The notes below the pieces were generated by a model. The model worked only from the letters and a program-made list of their open reading frames with translations, was not told the DNA's origin and made no database searches. Source: Collimonas sp. OK307 (GTDB lineage: Bacteria > Pseudomonadota > Gammaproteobacteria > Burkholderiales > Burkholderiaceae_D). Taken from it: a stretch of DNA of 64,000 nucleotides. This document shows positions 19,374-28,337 of this stretch, in pieces. Position numbers and translations under genes: made by a program. Where the stretch lies: the NCBI RefSeq assembly GCF_900113705.1, contig NZ_FOQI01000015.1:85956-149955 (forward strand), read 5' to 3'. Every line of letters begins with the position of its first letter. Position 1 is the stretch's first letter.

Positions 19374-19556
19374 ATGGCAGTTCAACAAAATAAGAAGACC
19401 CCATCGAAGCGCGGCATGCACCGTGCCCACGATTTTCTGGTTGCACCTCCGCTGGCTATCGAGCCAACGACCGGTGAAACACATCTGCGTCACCATATCA
19501 GCCCGAACGGCTTTTACCGTGGCCGTAAAGTGTTGAAGACCAAGAACGACGAGTAA
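19374..19556 (+). CDS. rpmF: 50S ribosomal protein L32
   Basis: A 60-residue basic protein with the L32 N-terminus [19 protein letters not shown] and the C-terminal [15 protein letters not shown]. The zinc-ribbon cysteines are absent, as in many proteobacterial L32 proteins. AGGAG lies just before the ATG. The yceD-rpmF-plsX order is one of the best conserved in proteobacteria. A terminator follows, so plsX depends at least partly on its own promoter. Confidence 0.96.
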   Translation: MAVQQNKKTPSKRGMHRAHDFLVAPPLAIEPTTGETHLRHHISPNGFYRGRKVLKTKNDE

Positions 19557-19586
19557 TTAATACTTGTTCTTGCGATGCAGGGTGAA

Positions 19587-19623
19587 GGCGGCGCGATGAG
19601 TTTTACTCAGCAGCGCCGTTTTT
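19587..19623 (+). terminator. intrinsic terminator after rpmF
   Basis: A two-part stem: CGGCGC (19589-19594) with GCGCCG (19613-19618), and inside it TGAGT with ACTCA around a TTT loop. It is followed by TTTTT (19619-19623). It separates rpmF from the plsX-fab block. Confidence 0.8.
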
Positions 19624-19659
19624 GTATGCAGAATAGACTGAATATATCCTTGCGTCATT

Positions 19660-19689
19660 TTGAATCGCGCCCAATCTGCCTCATAATAC
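19660..19689 (+). promoter_or_regulatory. predicted plsX promoter
   Basis: TTGAAT at 19660-19665 and CATAAT at 19682-19687 (16-bp spacer; TAATAC with an 18-bp spacer is the alternative), about 30 bp upstream of the plsX ATG and just after the rpmF terminator. Confidence 0.5.
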
Positions 19690-19717
19690 GGCTTAGAGTA
19701 GGCACTGAATCAAAACA

Positions 19718-20833
19718 ATGACAATCAAAATTTCTATCGACTGTATGGGTGGTGATCACGGCCCATCGGTTACCGTTCCTGCTGCTATTTCATTTGCCAA
19801 TCGCGAGCCTGAGGCTGAGTTGGTATTGGTTGGTCTCGAAGACGAAATTCGGGCGCAACTGAAAAAGCACAGGGCGAGTTCCCATCCGCGTTTATCGGTG
19901 CAGCATGCATCCGAAGTGGTGACGATGGATGACTCCATCGAAACTGCATTACGCCGTAAAAAAGATTCCTCAATGCGTGTCGCCCTGCGTCTGATTAAAG
20001 ACCAGCAGGTGCAGGCTTGCGTCTCGGCGGGTAATACCGGCGCCTTGATGGCGGTTTCCCGTTATTTGCTCAAGACTTTGCACGGCGTCGACCGCCCTGC
20101 CATTTGCACCCTTCTTCCCAATCAAAAAGACCGTCCGACGTACATGCTCGACCTGGGCGCGAACGTTGACTGCGAAGCCCTGCATCTGCATCAGTTTGCG
20201 TTGATGGGATCGGCCCTGGTATCGGCCATGGAAGGCAAGCCGATGCCGACAATCGGTTTGCTCAATGTCGGCGAAGAAGATATCAAGGGCAATGAAGTGG
20301 TCAAGCAGACCGCGGCATTACTGCGCGCGGATCACGAAAAAGGTATCCTGAATTTCTACGGCAATGTCGAAGGCAATGACATTTTCGAAGGTACTACCGA
20401 CATCGTCGTCTGCGATGGTTTTGTCGGCAATGTCACGCTCAAGGCTTCCGAAGGCCTGGGGCGTTTCGTCAAGACGGTATTGACGACCGAATTCAAGAGC
20501 GGCATTTTGAACATGTTGGGCGCAGTCATCGCTCGCGGCGCAATCAAAGCGATCTCGCGCCGCCTGAATCCGTCGCGTTATAACGGCGCCAGCCTGCTTG
20601 GCTTGCGCGGGCTGGTTTTCAAGAGCCACGGCAGTGCCGATGCATATGGTTACGAATGGGCCATACAGCGCGCATTCGATGCAGCCAAATATGATGTATT
20701 GTCTCGTATTGCGACCACGATTGCGGAGCTGATGCCGCAAGCCGATATCGCCTCCAGGCCGGCGGATGCCGGTGCGGGTGGCGCGTCCGGTGAAATCGTT
20801 AATACTGAATTAACCCAACAAAAGACAGCATGA
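19718..20833 (+). CDS. plsX: phosphate acyltransferase PlsX
   Basis: A 371-residue peripheral membrane enzyme that converts acyl-ACP to acyl-phosphate, feeding PlsY for phosphatidic acid synthesis. The N-terminal [18 protein letters not shown], the [16 protein letters not shown] block and [14 protein letters not shown] are diagnostic. Length is normal. A 3' Ala/Gly-rich tail extends past the core. The stop overlaps the fabH start (ATGA), showing translational coupling with the fatty-acid genes. Confidence 0.97.
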   Translation: MTIKISIDCMGGDHGPSVTVPAAISFANREPEAELVLVGLEDEIRAQLKKHRASSHPRLSVQHASEVVTMDDSIETALRRKKDSSMRVALRLIKDQQVQACVSAGNTGALMAVSRYLLKTLHGVDRPAICTLLPNQKDRPTYMLDLGANVDCEALHLHQFALMGSALVSAMEGKPMPTIGLLNVGEEDIKGNEVVKQTAALLRADHEKGILNFYGNVEGNDIFEGTTDIVVCDGFVGNVTLKASEGLGRFVKTVLTTEFKSGILNMLGAVIARGAIKAISRRLNPSRYNGASLLGLRGLVFKSHGSADAYGYEWAIQRAFDAAKYDVLSRIATTIAELMPQADIASRPADAGAGGASGEIVNTELTQQKTA

Positions 20834-21816
20834 CTACATTTAGCAAAATTGTCGGCACCGGCAGCTATTTGCCACCGAAGCGGGTAACCAACCAGGAGCT
20901 CACCGAGCAGCTCGCCGCGAAGGGGATCGAGACATCCCATGAATGGATTTTTTCCCGTAGCGGCATCGCAGCGCGCCACTATGCTGAAGCGGATGTGCAA
21001 TCCAGCGATCTCGCCGTGGCCGCCGCCAAACAGGCGCTGGACATGGCTCGCATGCAGCCCGAAGATATCGACCTGATCATCGTCGCCACTTCAACCCCGG
21101 ACCATTTCGGCGGTTTCCCGAGTACTGCCTGCGTAGTGCAGCAAAAGCTCGGCATCACCAATGGCGGCGCAGCCTTTGATGTACAGGCGGTGTGCAGCGG
21201 GTTTGTGTACGCGGTATCGATCGCGGACAGCTTTATCAAGACCGGCACCCACAAGAACGTATTGGTGATCGGCACCGAGGTTTTTTCGAAGATCCTGAAT
21301 TTTGAAGATCGCACCACCTGTGTCTTGTTTGGCGATGGCGCCGGCGCGGTGGTCATGACCGCTTCCTCCGAACCTGGCATCCTTGCCACCAAGCTGCATG
21401 CCGATGGCCGTCATAAAGACATACTGTGCGTGCCCGGCAAGGTGAGTGCTGGTGCGGTTGAGGGCAGTGCCTTCTTGTATATGGATGGCCAGGCAGTCTT
21501 CAAGCTGGCAGTGTCGGTATTGGAAAAAGTCGCCAATGAGACTTTGCGGATTGCCGGCATGTCGGCTTCCGAGATCGACTGGCTGATTCCGCATCAAGCC
21601 AACATCCGCATCATGCAAAGCACCGCGCGCAAGCTGGGCCTGGATCCCGAGCGCATGGTGGTGACGGTCGACCAGCATGGCAATACCTCGGCGGCGTCGA
21701 TTCCGCTGGCGCTGGACCAGGCGGTACGCGATGGCCGCGTCAAGCCTGGCCAGAATGTCATGATGGAAGGTGTGGGCGGCGGCTTTACCTGGGGCGCTAT
21801 CTTGGCGCGCATGTAA
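20830..21816 (+). CDS. fabH: beta-ketoacyl-ACP synthase III
   Basis: A 328-residue condensing enzyme that starts fatty-acid synthesis from acetyl-CoA and malonyl-ACP. The catalytic triad is visible: Cys in [12 protein letters not shown], His in [10 protein letters not shown], Asn in [13 protein letters not shown]. The C-terminal [13 protein letters not shown] is typical. It overlaps plsX by 4 nt; a 133-bp gap then separates it from fabD. Confidence 0.97.
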   Translation: MTTFSKIVGTGSYLPPKRVTNQELTEQLAAKGIETSHEWIFSRSGIAARHYAEADVQSSDLAVAAAKQALDMARMQPEDIDLIIVATSTPDHFGGFPSTACVVQQKLGITNGGAAFDVQAVCSGFVYAVSIADSFIKTGTHKNVLVIGTEVFSKILNFEDRTTCVLFGDGAGAVVMTASSEPGILATKLHADGRHKDILCVPGKVSAGAVEGSAFLYMDGQAVFKLAVSVLEKVANETLRIAGMSASEIDWLIPHQANIRIMQSTARKLGLDPERMVVTVDQHGNTSAASIPLALDQAVRDGRVKPGQNVMMEGVGGGFTWGAILARM

Positions 21817-21949
21817 AACAATAGGCCAGACATAAGCAGCGACATAAGTCACGCATAGGCGCTTTAACGTCTATCCGGCAGGTTGCTGCCAGACCGCGGC
21901 TATATATCCAGCGTGTGTTTAACAAATTTGATACCCAATTAGGTAAGGC

Positions 21950-22882
21950 ATGAATAAATTCGCATTTGTTTTCCCGGGCCAGGGTTCGCAGGCCATTGGC
22001 ATGTTGAACGGTTTTGCCGATAACCCGGTGGTAAAAGACACGGTTGCAGAAGCTTCGGAAGCGCTGCAGTTCGATCTCGGCAAACTGATTGCCGAGGGGC
22101 CGAAAGAAGAACTGGATCTGACCACCAATACCCAGCCGGTCATGTTGACCGCGGCAGTTGCCTGTTACCGCGCGTGGCTGGCGGCTGGTGGTAAAGCGCC
22201 ATCGCTGGTGGCTGGTCACAGCCTGGGTGAGTATTCGGCGCTGGTAGCCGCCGGCGTGATTGCGTTCAGGGATGCCGTGCCGCTGGTACGTTTCCGTGCG
22301 CAAGCCATGCAGCAAGCGGTGCCGGTCGGGCAGGGCGGCATGGCCGTCATCCTCGGTTTGTCGGATGAAGATGTGCGTGCAGTCTGCCTGGCAGCTGCGC
22401 AGGGTGAAGTCGTCGAGGCGGTGAATTTCAATGCGCCGGCACAAGTGGTGATCGCCGGTCATAAAGCGGCGATTGAGCGCGCTTGTGTGGTCGCGAAAGA
22501 AAAAGGCGCAAAACGTGCCTTGCCATTGCCGGTATCGGCCCCATTTCATTCCTCGTTGTTAAAGCCTGCATCCGATCGTTTGCGTGAATACATGCAAGAC
22601 CTGAGTTTCGCAGCGCCGCAGATCGCGTTGATCAATAACGTCGATGTGGCCATCGTGAGCGACCCTGAAGCCATCAAGAATGCGCTGGTGCGGCAAGCGG
22701 CCAGCCCGGTGCGTTGGGTGGAAACGGTGCAAAAAATTGCAGCCGAAGGTATCGCGCATGTGGTTGAATGCGGTCCGGGCAAGGTTCTTGCTGGTTTGAC
22801 CAAACGTATTAACGATACCTTGATCAGCGATATGATTGTCGATCAGGCATCGCTGGATAAAATGTTGGAGACTTTGAAGTGA
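21950..22882 (+). CDS. fabD: malonyl-CoA:ACP transacylase
   Basis: A 310-residue enzyme that loads malonate onto ACP. FVFPGQGSQAIGML opens the domain, GHSLGEYSALVAAG carries the nucleophilic Ser, and SAPFHSSLLKPA the catalytic His. Length matches E. coli FabD. The stop codon overlaps the GTG start of fabG. The 133-bp gap upstream of it holds no clear gene or terminator. Confidence 0.97.
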   Translation: MNKFAFVFPGQGSQAIGMLNGFADNPVVKDTVAEASEALQFDLGKLIAEGPKEELDLTTNTQPVMLTAAVACYRAWLAAGGKAPSLVAGHSLGEYSALVAAGVIAFRDAVPLVRFRAQAMQQAVPVGQGGMAVILGLSDEDVRAVCLAAAQGEVVEAVNFNAPAQVVIAGHKAAIERACVVAKEKGAKRALPLPVSAPFHSSLLKPASDRLREYMQDLSFAAPQIALINNVDVAIVSDPEAIKNALVRQAASPVRWVETVQKIAAEGIAHVVECGPGKVLAGLTKRINDTLISDMIVDQASLDKMLETLK

Positions 22883-23649
22883 CTATACAAAATACAGACT
22901 CACAGAATTTGGTCGGGCAGGTGGCTTTGGTCACCGGCGCCTCGCGCGGAATCGGCCGGGCTATCGCATTGCAATTGCTCCAGCGCGGCGCCAAGGTGAT
23001 TGGCACCGCAACCTCCGAAGCGGGTGCAGCGGCGATCACAGAGTATATGGAAGCCAGCCAGCCGGGCCAGGGGCGCGGTATTGTGTTGAATGTGAATGAC
23101 GCTGCCGGTTGTGCGGCGGCAGTCGAGTTGACGCAGAAGGAATTCGGCGGCCTGTCGATCCTTGTCAATAATGCCGGCATTACCCAGGATCAACTGGCAA
23201 TGCGCATGAAGGACGAGGAATGGGATGCTGTCATCGCCACCAACCTGACCGCTGTAGCGCGTTTGTCGCGCGCGGTCCTGCGTGGCATGATGAAAGCCAA
23301 GCACGGCCGTATCATCAATATCACCTCGGTAGTCGGTTCGGCTGGCAATCCGGGGCAAATGAACTATGCTGCGGCCAAGGCCGGCGTATCCGGCATGAGC
23401 AGGGCGCTGGCGCGCGAGATCGGCAGCCGCAACATTACGGTCAATTGCGTAGCGCCCGGTTTTATCGATACCGATATGACCAAGGACCTGGGCGAGCAGC
23501 AGCACGCTGCATTGCTGCAACAGATTCCGCTGGGACGGCTGGGTGCTGCAGATGATGTGGCAGCGGCTGTGGTTTTCCTGGCATCGCCACAAGCCAGCTA
23601 TATCACGGGCACTACTTTGCACGTGAATGGCGGCATGTACATGAGCTAA
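22879..23649 (+). CDS. fabG: 3-oxoacyl-ACP reductase
   Basis: A 256-residue short-chain dehydrogenase. TGASRGIGRAIAL is the NADP(H)-binding loop, NNAGITQDQLAMRM is characteristic of FabG, and the Ser-Tyr-Lys catalytic set is in NITSVVGSAGNPGQMNYAAAKAG. It ends in the usual HVNGGMYMS tail. It begins with GTG at 22879, overlapping the fabD stop by 4 nt, which implies translational coupling. Confidence 0.97.
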   Translation: MTIQNTDSQNLVGQVALVTGASRGIGRAIALQLLQRGAKVIGTATSEAGAAAITEYMEASQPGQGRGIVLNVNDAAGCAAAVELTQKEFGGLSILVNNAGITQDQLAMRMKDEEWDAVIATNLTAVARLSRAVLRGMMKAKHGRIINITSVVGSAGNPGQMNYAAAKAGVSGMSRALAREIGSRNITVNCVAPGFIDTDMTKDLGEQQHAALLQQIPLGRLGAADDVAAAVVFLASPQASYITGTTLHVNGGMYMS

Positions 23650-23838
23650 AACGGACGTGCAGTTCCGGGCTTATATCAGAGTTAAATCAGACTTAAATGT
23701 AAGTAGTACCATTTAGTACCAATTTAGAAGCTTTTGACATAGTTTTGTTAAATCTTAAAGACTAATGTCGAAAGTAAATTTTCAATGCGCAAACCTGCTA
23801 AAATGCGCGCACTTTCTGTAACCTAATGGAGGCATCAC
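23650..23838 (+). promoter_or_regulatory. acpP upstream region
   Basis: The 189-bp gap is AT-rich compared with the flanking genes. It contains TTGACA near 23733 and a TAAAAT near 23800 in GCTAAAATGCGCGC, either of which could belong to a strong acpP promoter. Abundant ACP normally needs its own promoter inside fab clusters. The elements cannot be paired with optimal spacing, so the exact promoter is left open. Confidence 0.4.
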
Positions 23839-24081
23839 ATGTCCGATATCGAACAACGCGTTAAAAAAATCGTCGCTGAGCAACTGGGCGTCGCAGAAGC
23901 TGACATCAAGATCGAATCGTCGTTTGTTAACGATCTGGGTGCTGACTCACTCGACACAGTTGAACTGGTGATGGCACTGGAAGATGAGTTCGAAATGGAA
24001 ATTCCTGACGAACAAGCTGAAAAAATTACTACAGTGCAACAAGCTATTGATTACGCTAAGGCCCACGTTAAGGCTGCCTAA
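23839..24081 (+). CDS. acpP: acyl carrier protein
   Basis: An 80-residue acidic helical protein. The phosphopantetheine-accepting Ser37 sits in the universal DSL motif ([15 protein letters not shown]). It has the [16 protein letters not shown] helix IV ([15 protein letters not shown]). The start is preceded by TGGAGGCATCAC, a strong ribosome-binding site. It lies between fabG and fabF, the conserved position. The holo-ACP synthase AcpS that activates it is encoded at 37657-38049. Confidence 0.98.
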   Translation: MSDIEQRVKKIVAEQLGVAEADIKIESSFVNDLGADSLDTVELVMALEDEFEMEIPDEQAEKITTVQQAIDYAKAHVKAA

Positions 24082-24111
24082 GCAAGCTTTGAATGTATCC
24101 AGGAGAACCGC

Positions 24112-25353
24112 TTGAGCCGCACACGTGAACGCCGCGTTGTGATAACTGGCCTGGGTTGCATTTCACCGGTCGGCAATACGATTGCCGATGCGTGGAATGC
24201 GATTATCTCAGGCAAATCAGGGATCGCAGCCATCACCAAGTTTGACGCCACCGCTTTTTCCACGCGTTTTGCGGGAGAAGTGAAGGGCTTCAATATCGAA
24301 GATTACATTCCTGCCAAAGAAGCACGGCATATGGATACTTTTATCCACTATGGCATGGCGGCAGGGATGCAGGCGATGCAAGACAGTGGCCTGGAAGTAA
24401 CTGAAACTAATGCTGAGCGGATAGGCGTCATCATCGGCTCCGGCATTGGTGGTTTGCCTTTGATCGAAGAAACGCATGCCGAACTGACCGCTCGCGGTCC
24501 GCGCCGGATTAGCCCTTTCTTCATCCCGGCATCGATCATCAACATGATTTCAGGCAATCTGTCGATCAAATACGGTCTTAAAGGACCGAATCTGGCGATC
24601 GTGACTGCTTGTACTACAGGTTTGCATTGTATCGGTGCTGCCGGCCGCATGATTCAGTACGGCGACGCCGATGTGATGATTGCCGGCGGTGCGGAGTCCA
24701 GCGTGTCGCCGTTGGGCGTTGGCGGTTTTGCGTCAGCGCGCGCATTGTCGTCGCGTAATGACGATCCCGCCACGGCTTCGCGTCCGTGGGACAAGGATCG
24801 GGACGGTTTCGTATTAGGTGAGGGCGCCGGTGTGCTGGTGCTCGAAGAATACGAACATGCCAAGGCGCGCGGCGCCAAGATTTATGCGGAACTGCTTGGC
24901 TTCGGCATGAGCGGCGATGCTTATCACATGACTGCTCCTAGCCTGGATGGCCCGCGTCGTTGCGTCGGCAATGCCTTGCGCGATGCCGGCGTCAACGCCG
25001 ACCAGGTGCAATATCTGAATGCGCATGGTACTTCGACACCATTGGGCGACAAGAATGAAACGGAAGCGATCAAGGCCGCTTTCGGTGATCATGCTTATAA
25101 GCTGGTGGTGAATTCGACCAAGTCGATGACCGGACATCTGTTGGGTGGCGCCGGTGGACTGGAGTCGGTATTTACAGTGTTGGCTCTGCATAATCAAATC
25201 TCGCCGCCGACGACCAATATTTTCAATCAAGATCCTGAATGTGATCTTGATTACTGCGCCAACACGGCACGGGACATGAAAATAGACATCGCAGTCAAAA
25301 ATTCATTCGGCTTTGGCGGCACGAATGGCACCCTGGTTTTTGGCAAAATTTAA
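24112..25353 (+). CDS. fabF: beta-ketoacyl-ACP synthase II
   Basis: A 413-residue elongating condensing enzyme. Catalytic Cys is in [12 protein letters not shown], His in [11 protein letters not shown], and His/Lys in [13 protein letters not shown]. It starts with TTG at 24112, supported by AGGAGA five bases upstream and by the homologous N-terminus [15 protein letters not shown]. It lies 30 bp after acpP and ends at a strong terminator. Confidence 0.97.
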   Translation: MSRTRERRVVITGLGCISPVGNTIADAWNAIISGKSGIAAITKFDATAFSTRFAGEVKGFNIEDYIPAKEARHMDTFIHYGMAAGMQAMQDSGLEVTETNAERIGVIIGSGIGGLPLIEETHAELTARGPRRISPFFIPASIINMISGNLSIKYGLKGPNLAIVTACTTGLHCIGAAGRMIQYGDADVMIAGGAESSVSPLGVGGFASARALSSRNDDPATASRPWDKDRDGFVLGEGAGVLVLEEYEHAKARGAKIYAELLGFGMSGDAYHMTAPSLDGPRRCVGNALRDAGVNADQVQYLNAHGTSTPLGDKNETEAIKAAFGDHAYKLVVNSTKSMTGHLLGGAGGLESVFTVLALHNQISPPTTNIFNQDPECDLDYCANTARDMKIDIAVKNSFGFGGTNGTLVFGKI

Positions 25354-25368
25354 AATTTTGCAACAGGC

Positions 25369-25403
25369 TTCGAACCGGTCTCTGTCGAGACCGGTTCGAA
25401 TTT
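25369..25403 (+). terminator. intrinsic terminator after fabF
   Basis: Perfect 14-bp arms, TTCGAACCGGTCTC (25369-25382) and GAGACCGGTTCGAA (25387-25400), with a 4-nt loop, followed by TTT. It closes the plsX-fab-acpP block. Confidence 0.85.
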
Positions 25404-25417
25404 CGCTTTAACTTCTC

Positions 25418-25921
25418 ATGATGTCGATCGCCCTGTCTGCCGTTATCCGGCCATCCAAGGTGATGTCTGCGCTGGTGAGTTTGCAGTGTCTGCTGGCCGG
25501 CTCGGTTGGCATCCTGATTGCCGTTGGTGCTGTAGGCGATTTACCGTTATCCGAGCGCCTTGCTCTGGCCGCGCTGTGTTTGTCGGCGGCTATTTACGGC
25601 ATAACGCGCTACACTCGTAGCAGGCAAGCAGTTCAAATCAATATTTCCGGAAACGGCCATATCAGACTTGTCGATGTGGCAACGGTCAAGGCCGTACCTG
25701 CCGCGAAACAGACACCATTACGAGTGAAGTTGCTTGAAGGCACCACTCTCTGGTCACATTTACTGCTGCTGCGCCTTCGATTGGATAGCGGCTCGGTCCG
25801 AACAATCGCTATACTGCCTGATAGCGTTTCTAATGATGCTTTCAGAAGATTATCCGTGGCATGCCGCTGGATTGCGTCGCGCACGGATAAAACAGGGCTC
25901 GTTGGGTTAGATAATGAATAA
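25418..25921 (+). CDS. small membrane protein upstream of rpoE, possibly YgfX-like
   Basis: 167 residues with two adjacent hydrophobic helices near the N-terminus (about 15-40 and 48-65) and a soluble C-terminal part rich in Arg and Leu (WSHLLLLRLRLDSG). This plan resembles the YgfX/CptA inner-membrane family, and a gene of this type often sits between fabF and rpoE in beta-proteobacteria. Identification is by layout only; I do not claim the toxin role described for E. coli YgfX. The start ATG 25418 directly follows the fabF terminator. Confidence 0.55.
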   Translation: MMSIALSAVIRPSKVMSALVSLQCLLAGSVGILIAVGAVGDLPLSERLALAALCLSAAIYGITRYTRSRQAVQINISGNGHIRLVDVATVKAVPAAKQTPLRVKLLEGTTLWSHLLLLRLRLDSGSVRTIAILPDSVSNDAFRRLSVACRWIASRTDKTGLVGLDNE

Positions 25922-25931
25922 GCATTTTCTT

Positions 25932-25958
25932 GAACTTTTGTCATTGCTTACTATCTAT
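25932..25958 (+). promoter_or_regulatory. sigma-E-like promoter upstream of rpoE
   Basis: GAACTT at 25932-25937 is followed after 16 bp by TCTAT at 25954-25958. The sigma-E consensus is GGAACTT, about 16 bp, then TCTGA or TCAAA. It lies 45 bp upstream of the rpoE start, so autoregulation of rpoE by its own sigma factor is plausible, as in E. coli and Pseudomonas. Confidence 0.5.
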
Positions 25959-26002
25959 TCCGGCACCCTAATGCAGGTCGCAACAAAACAAGGGAATGGG
26001 GA

Positions 26003-26605
26003 TTGACGACAGAACGCGAAATTGATCAACTGCTTGTCGAGCGCGTACAGCGTGGCGATAAGAAGGCGTTCGAGCTCTTGGTTATTAAATACCAACGCAA
26101 GCTGATGCGTCTTGTGTCGCGGCTGGTACGCGATCAGGCAGAAGCTGAGGATGTTGTGCAGGAAGCCTTTATCAAGGCGTACCGGGCACTGCCTCAGTTT
26201 AGGGGCGACTCGGCCTTTTATACCTGGCTGTATCGGATTGGCATAAATACTGCTAAGAATTATTTGGTGACCCAGGGACGCAGGGCGCCCACCTCAACTG
26301 AAGCAAATTCTGAAGAAGCAGAAACTTTTGACGATGGCGAGCAACTAAGGGATATAAACACCCCGGAATCTTTGCTGGCCACCAAGCAGATAGCGCAAAC
26401 CGTGAACACTGCAATGGAGGCTTTGCCGGCGGAGTTGCGTACGGCGATTACCTTACGTGAGATAGAGGGTTTGAGTTATGACGAGATTGCTGAGGCAATG
26501 GGATGTCCGATAGGAACGGTGCGCAGTCGGATATTTAGGGCACGGGAAGCTATCGCAGATAAGTTGAGGCCATTGCTGGATACGGCCATCGACAAACGTT
26601 GGTAA
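26003..26605 (+). CDS. rpoE: RNA polymerase sigma factor RpoE (AlgU/sigma-24)
   Basis: A 200-residue extracytoplasmic-function sigma factor for envelope stress. Region 2 (LVRDQAEAEDVVQEAFIKAYRALPQF; then FYTWLYRIGINTAKNYL) and region 4 (LREIEGLSYDEIAEAMGCPIGTVRSRIFRAREAI) are complete. The TTG at 26003 gives the typical MTTEREIDQLLVERVQ start. It heads rpoE-rseA-rseB-mucD. A sigma-E-like promoter lies upstream. Confidence 0.95.
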   Translation: MTTEREIDQLLVERVQRGDKKAFELLVIKYQRKLMRLVSRLVRDQAEAEDVVQEAFIKAYRALPQFRGDSAFYTWLYRIGINTAKNYLVTQGRRAPTSTEANSEEAETFDDGEQLRDINTPESLLATKQIAQTVNTAMEALPAELRTAITLREIEGLSYDEIAEAMGCPIGTVRSRIFRAREAIADKLRPLLDTAIDKRW

Positions 26606-26667
26606 AACGTAAAAAAAGATAGTGGTTTTTCGGGAACGAAGGGGTTGGCCTGGTTTTAAGGTGACAT

Positions 26668-27300
26668 ATGAATACCAAAGATATAACCCAAGAGCAGATT
26701 TCTGCCTTGGCTGACGGTGAGTTGTCCAATGCCTATGTGGATATGGCAATGGCTGCTTTGCGTCAGACTGAAGGTCGCGACACATGGGACGTCTATCACC
26801 AGATAGGCGACATCATGCGTTCGGATGATATGGCGTTGACCATGAGTCCGGATTTTTTCAGCCGCATGTCGGCGCGCTTAGACGCTGAGCCTGCAATTAT
26901 TGCTGCGCCCCTGGCCGCCACTTTGCAGCCTGCCGAGCGTCATGCTGTCGGTGGCGGCCAGTCTATGCGCTTTGGCATCACGGGCGGCGTCGGGCGTTCC
27001 ATCAAACGCTTTGCCTTGCCTGGCATGGCTGCTGCGGCCGTAGCGGCAGCGGCTTTCATCATCACGCCGCAAACGGCGGTGGTCGGCGGCCCGGCGTCCA
27101 ATGGGGCGGCAACGTCGCAACTGGCCCTGGCTTCGGCATCTGCAGTCGGCGACGATCACGCCGTCACACGTAACGGAGAAGTGTTACGGGACCCACGGAT
27201 GGATGAATATCTGGTGGCGCATCAACGTTTCTCTCCTTCCCTTTATAGCGCTGCGCAATACGCACGGCCGGCCACATACGCACCTGATGCTAATAACTAA
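26668..27300 (+). CDS. rseA: anti-sigma-E factor RseA
   Basis: 210 residues. The N-terminal cytoplasmic domain (EQISALADGELSNAYVDMAMAALR, DTWDVYHQIGDIMRSDD) is the RseA/MucA sigma-binding domain. One transmembrane helix lies about 113-128 (FALPGMAAAAVAAAAFIITP), and the periplasmic tail is the target of regulated proteolysis. It directly follows rpoE and precedes rseB, whose product protects it. Confidence 0.92.
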   Translation: MNTKDITQEQISALADGELSNAYVDMAMAALRQTEGRDTWDVYHQIGDIMRSDDMALTMSPDFFSRMSARLDAEPAIIAAPLAATLQPAERHAVGGGQSMRFGITGGVGRSIKRFALPGMAAAAVAAAAFIITPQTAVVGGPASNGAATSQLALASASAVGDDHAVTRNGEVLRDPRMDEYLVAHQRFSPSLYSAAQYARPATYAPDANN

Positions 27301-27301
27301 C

Positions 27302-28330
27302 ATGCGGCAGACGCGGGTCTTGCTAGGAGTTGTTCTGTCGCTGGTCATGGTGCTTTCCGCGCAAGCGGAAAGCACCGATGGCGCAAATGCGGCTGCAAAT
27401 GCAGCCGACAAGCAGGAGGCGCAGACGCTGCTGAAAAAAATCCAGTCGGCGGCGCAAAGACTGAGTTATTCCGGTACTTTCATCTATCAGCAGGCAAACC
27501 AGATACGCACGTCGCGTATTACGCATATGCTGGATGGCCGGAATGAAATAGAAAAATTGGAAATCCTCGATGGCCAGCCGCGCGAATATATCCGGCGTAA
27601 CGAGGATGTCACCTGCTATATGCCGGAGGTTAAAACCAAGATAGTCGAGAGGCGCGTCACACAAGACGGTTTTCCTGCCATTTTGGCGGCGCTGCCGGCC
27701 GACCTGACCGATTATTACAATGTAAAAATGGGCGAGACCGGGCGGGTCGCCGGTTTTGATTGCCAGGCCGTGCTGCTGGAACCCAGGGACAATATGCGTT
27801 ATGGTTACAAGCTATGGGCAGAGAAAAAATCCGGCTTGTTGTTGCGGGCGCAAACGCTGAACGGCAAGAATGAAATCATCGAGCAGATTTCGTTTACCCA
27901 AGTCGCCATCGGCAATATCGACCACAATCTATTGAAGCCGAGCTTTGGCAACACCAATGCGTGGCATACCGAAAGCAGCGTAATCAATCCCTCCAATCTG
28001 AACGAGTGGACAGTTACCGGCATGCCTCCGGGTTTCAAGAAAGTACGCGAACTCAAGCGTATGGTGGCGGATGCGCCGGCCGCGAAGAGCGCTCCCGGTA
28101 CGCCGGTAACGCGGCGCGAAGTTTCGCAGCTGATTTTTTCAGACGGGCTGGTGGCGATTTCCATATTTATCGAACCAGGCAGTCAAAGCCGTACCGAAGG
28201 ATCCTTGCAGCAGGGAGCATTGAATATCGTGGGTAAGCGCCAGGGGGAATACTGGTTGACGATTGTTGGCGATGTGCCGCCGGCGGCAATGCGGCAGGTG
28301 GCGAATTCGATTGAACTCAAAAACAAATAA
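27302..28330 (+). CDS. rseB: sigma-E regulatory protein RseB/MucB
   Basis: About 342 residues. A signal peptide (MRQTRVLLGVVLSLVMVLSAQA) precedes the MucB/RseB domains: the LolA-like N-terminal domain begins at AQTLLKKIQSAAQRLSYSGTFIYQQ, and the C-terminal domain contains VTGMPPGFKKVRELKR and LIFSDGLVAISIFIE. RseB binds RseA in the periplasm and blocks DegS cleavage until lipid and outer-membrane-protein signals appear. The ATG at 27302 is 1 bp after the rseA stop; an ATG at 27287 would overlap rseA. Confidence 0.93.
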   Translation: MRQTRVLLGVVLSLVMVLSAQAESTDGANAAANAADKQEAQTLLKKIQSAAQRLSYSGTFIYQQANQIRTSRITHMLDGRNEIEKLEILDGQPREYIRRNEDVTCYMPEVKTKIVERRVTQDGFPAILAALPADLTDYYNVKMGETGRVAGFDCQAVLLEPRDNMRYGYKLWAEKKSGLLLRAQTLNGKNEIIEQISFTQVAIGNIDHNLLKPSFGNTNAWHTESSVINPSNLNEWTVTGMPPGFKKVRELKRMVADAPAAKSAPGTPVTRREVSQLIFSDGLVAISIFIEPGSQSRTEGSLQQGALNIVGKRQGEYWLTIVGDVPPAAMRQVANSIELKNK

Positions 28331-28337
28331 AACTTAT

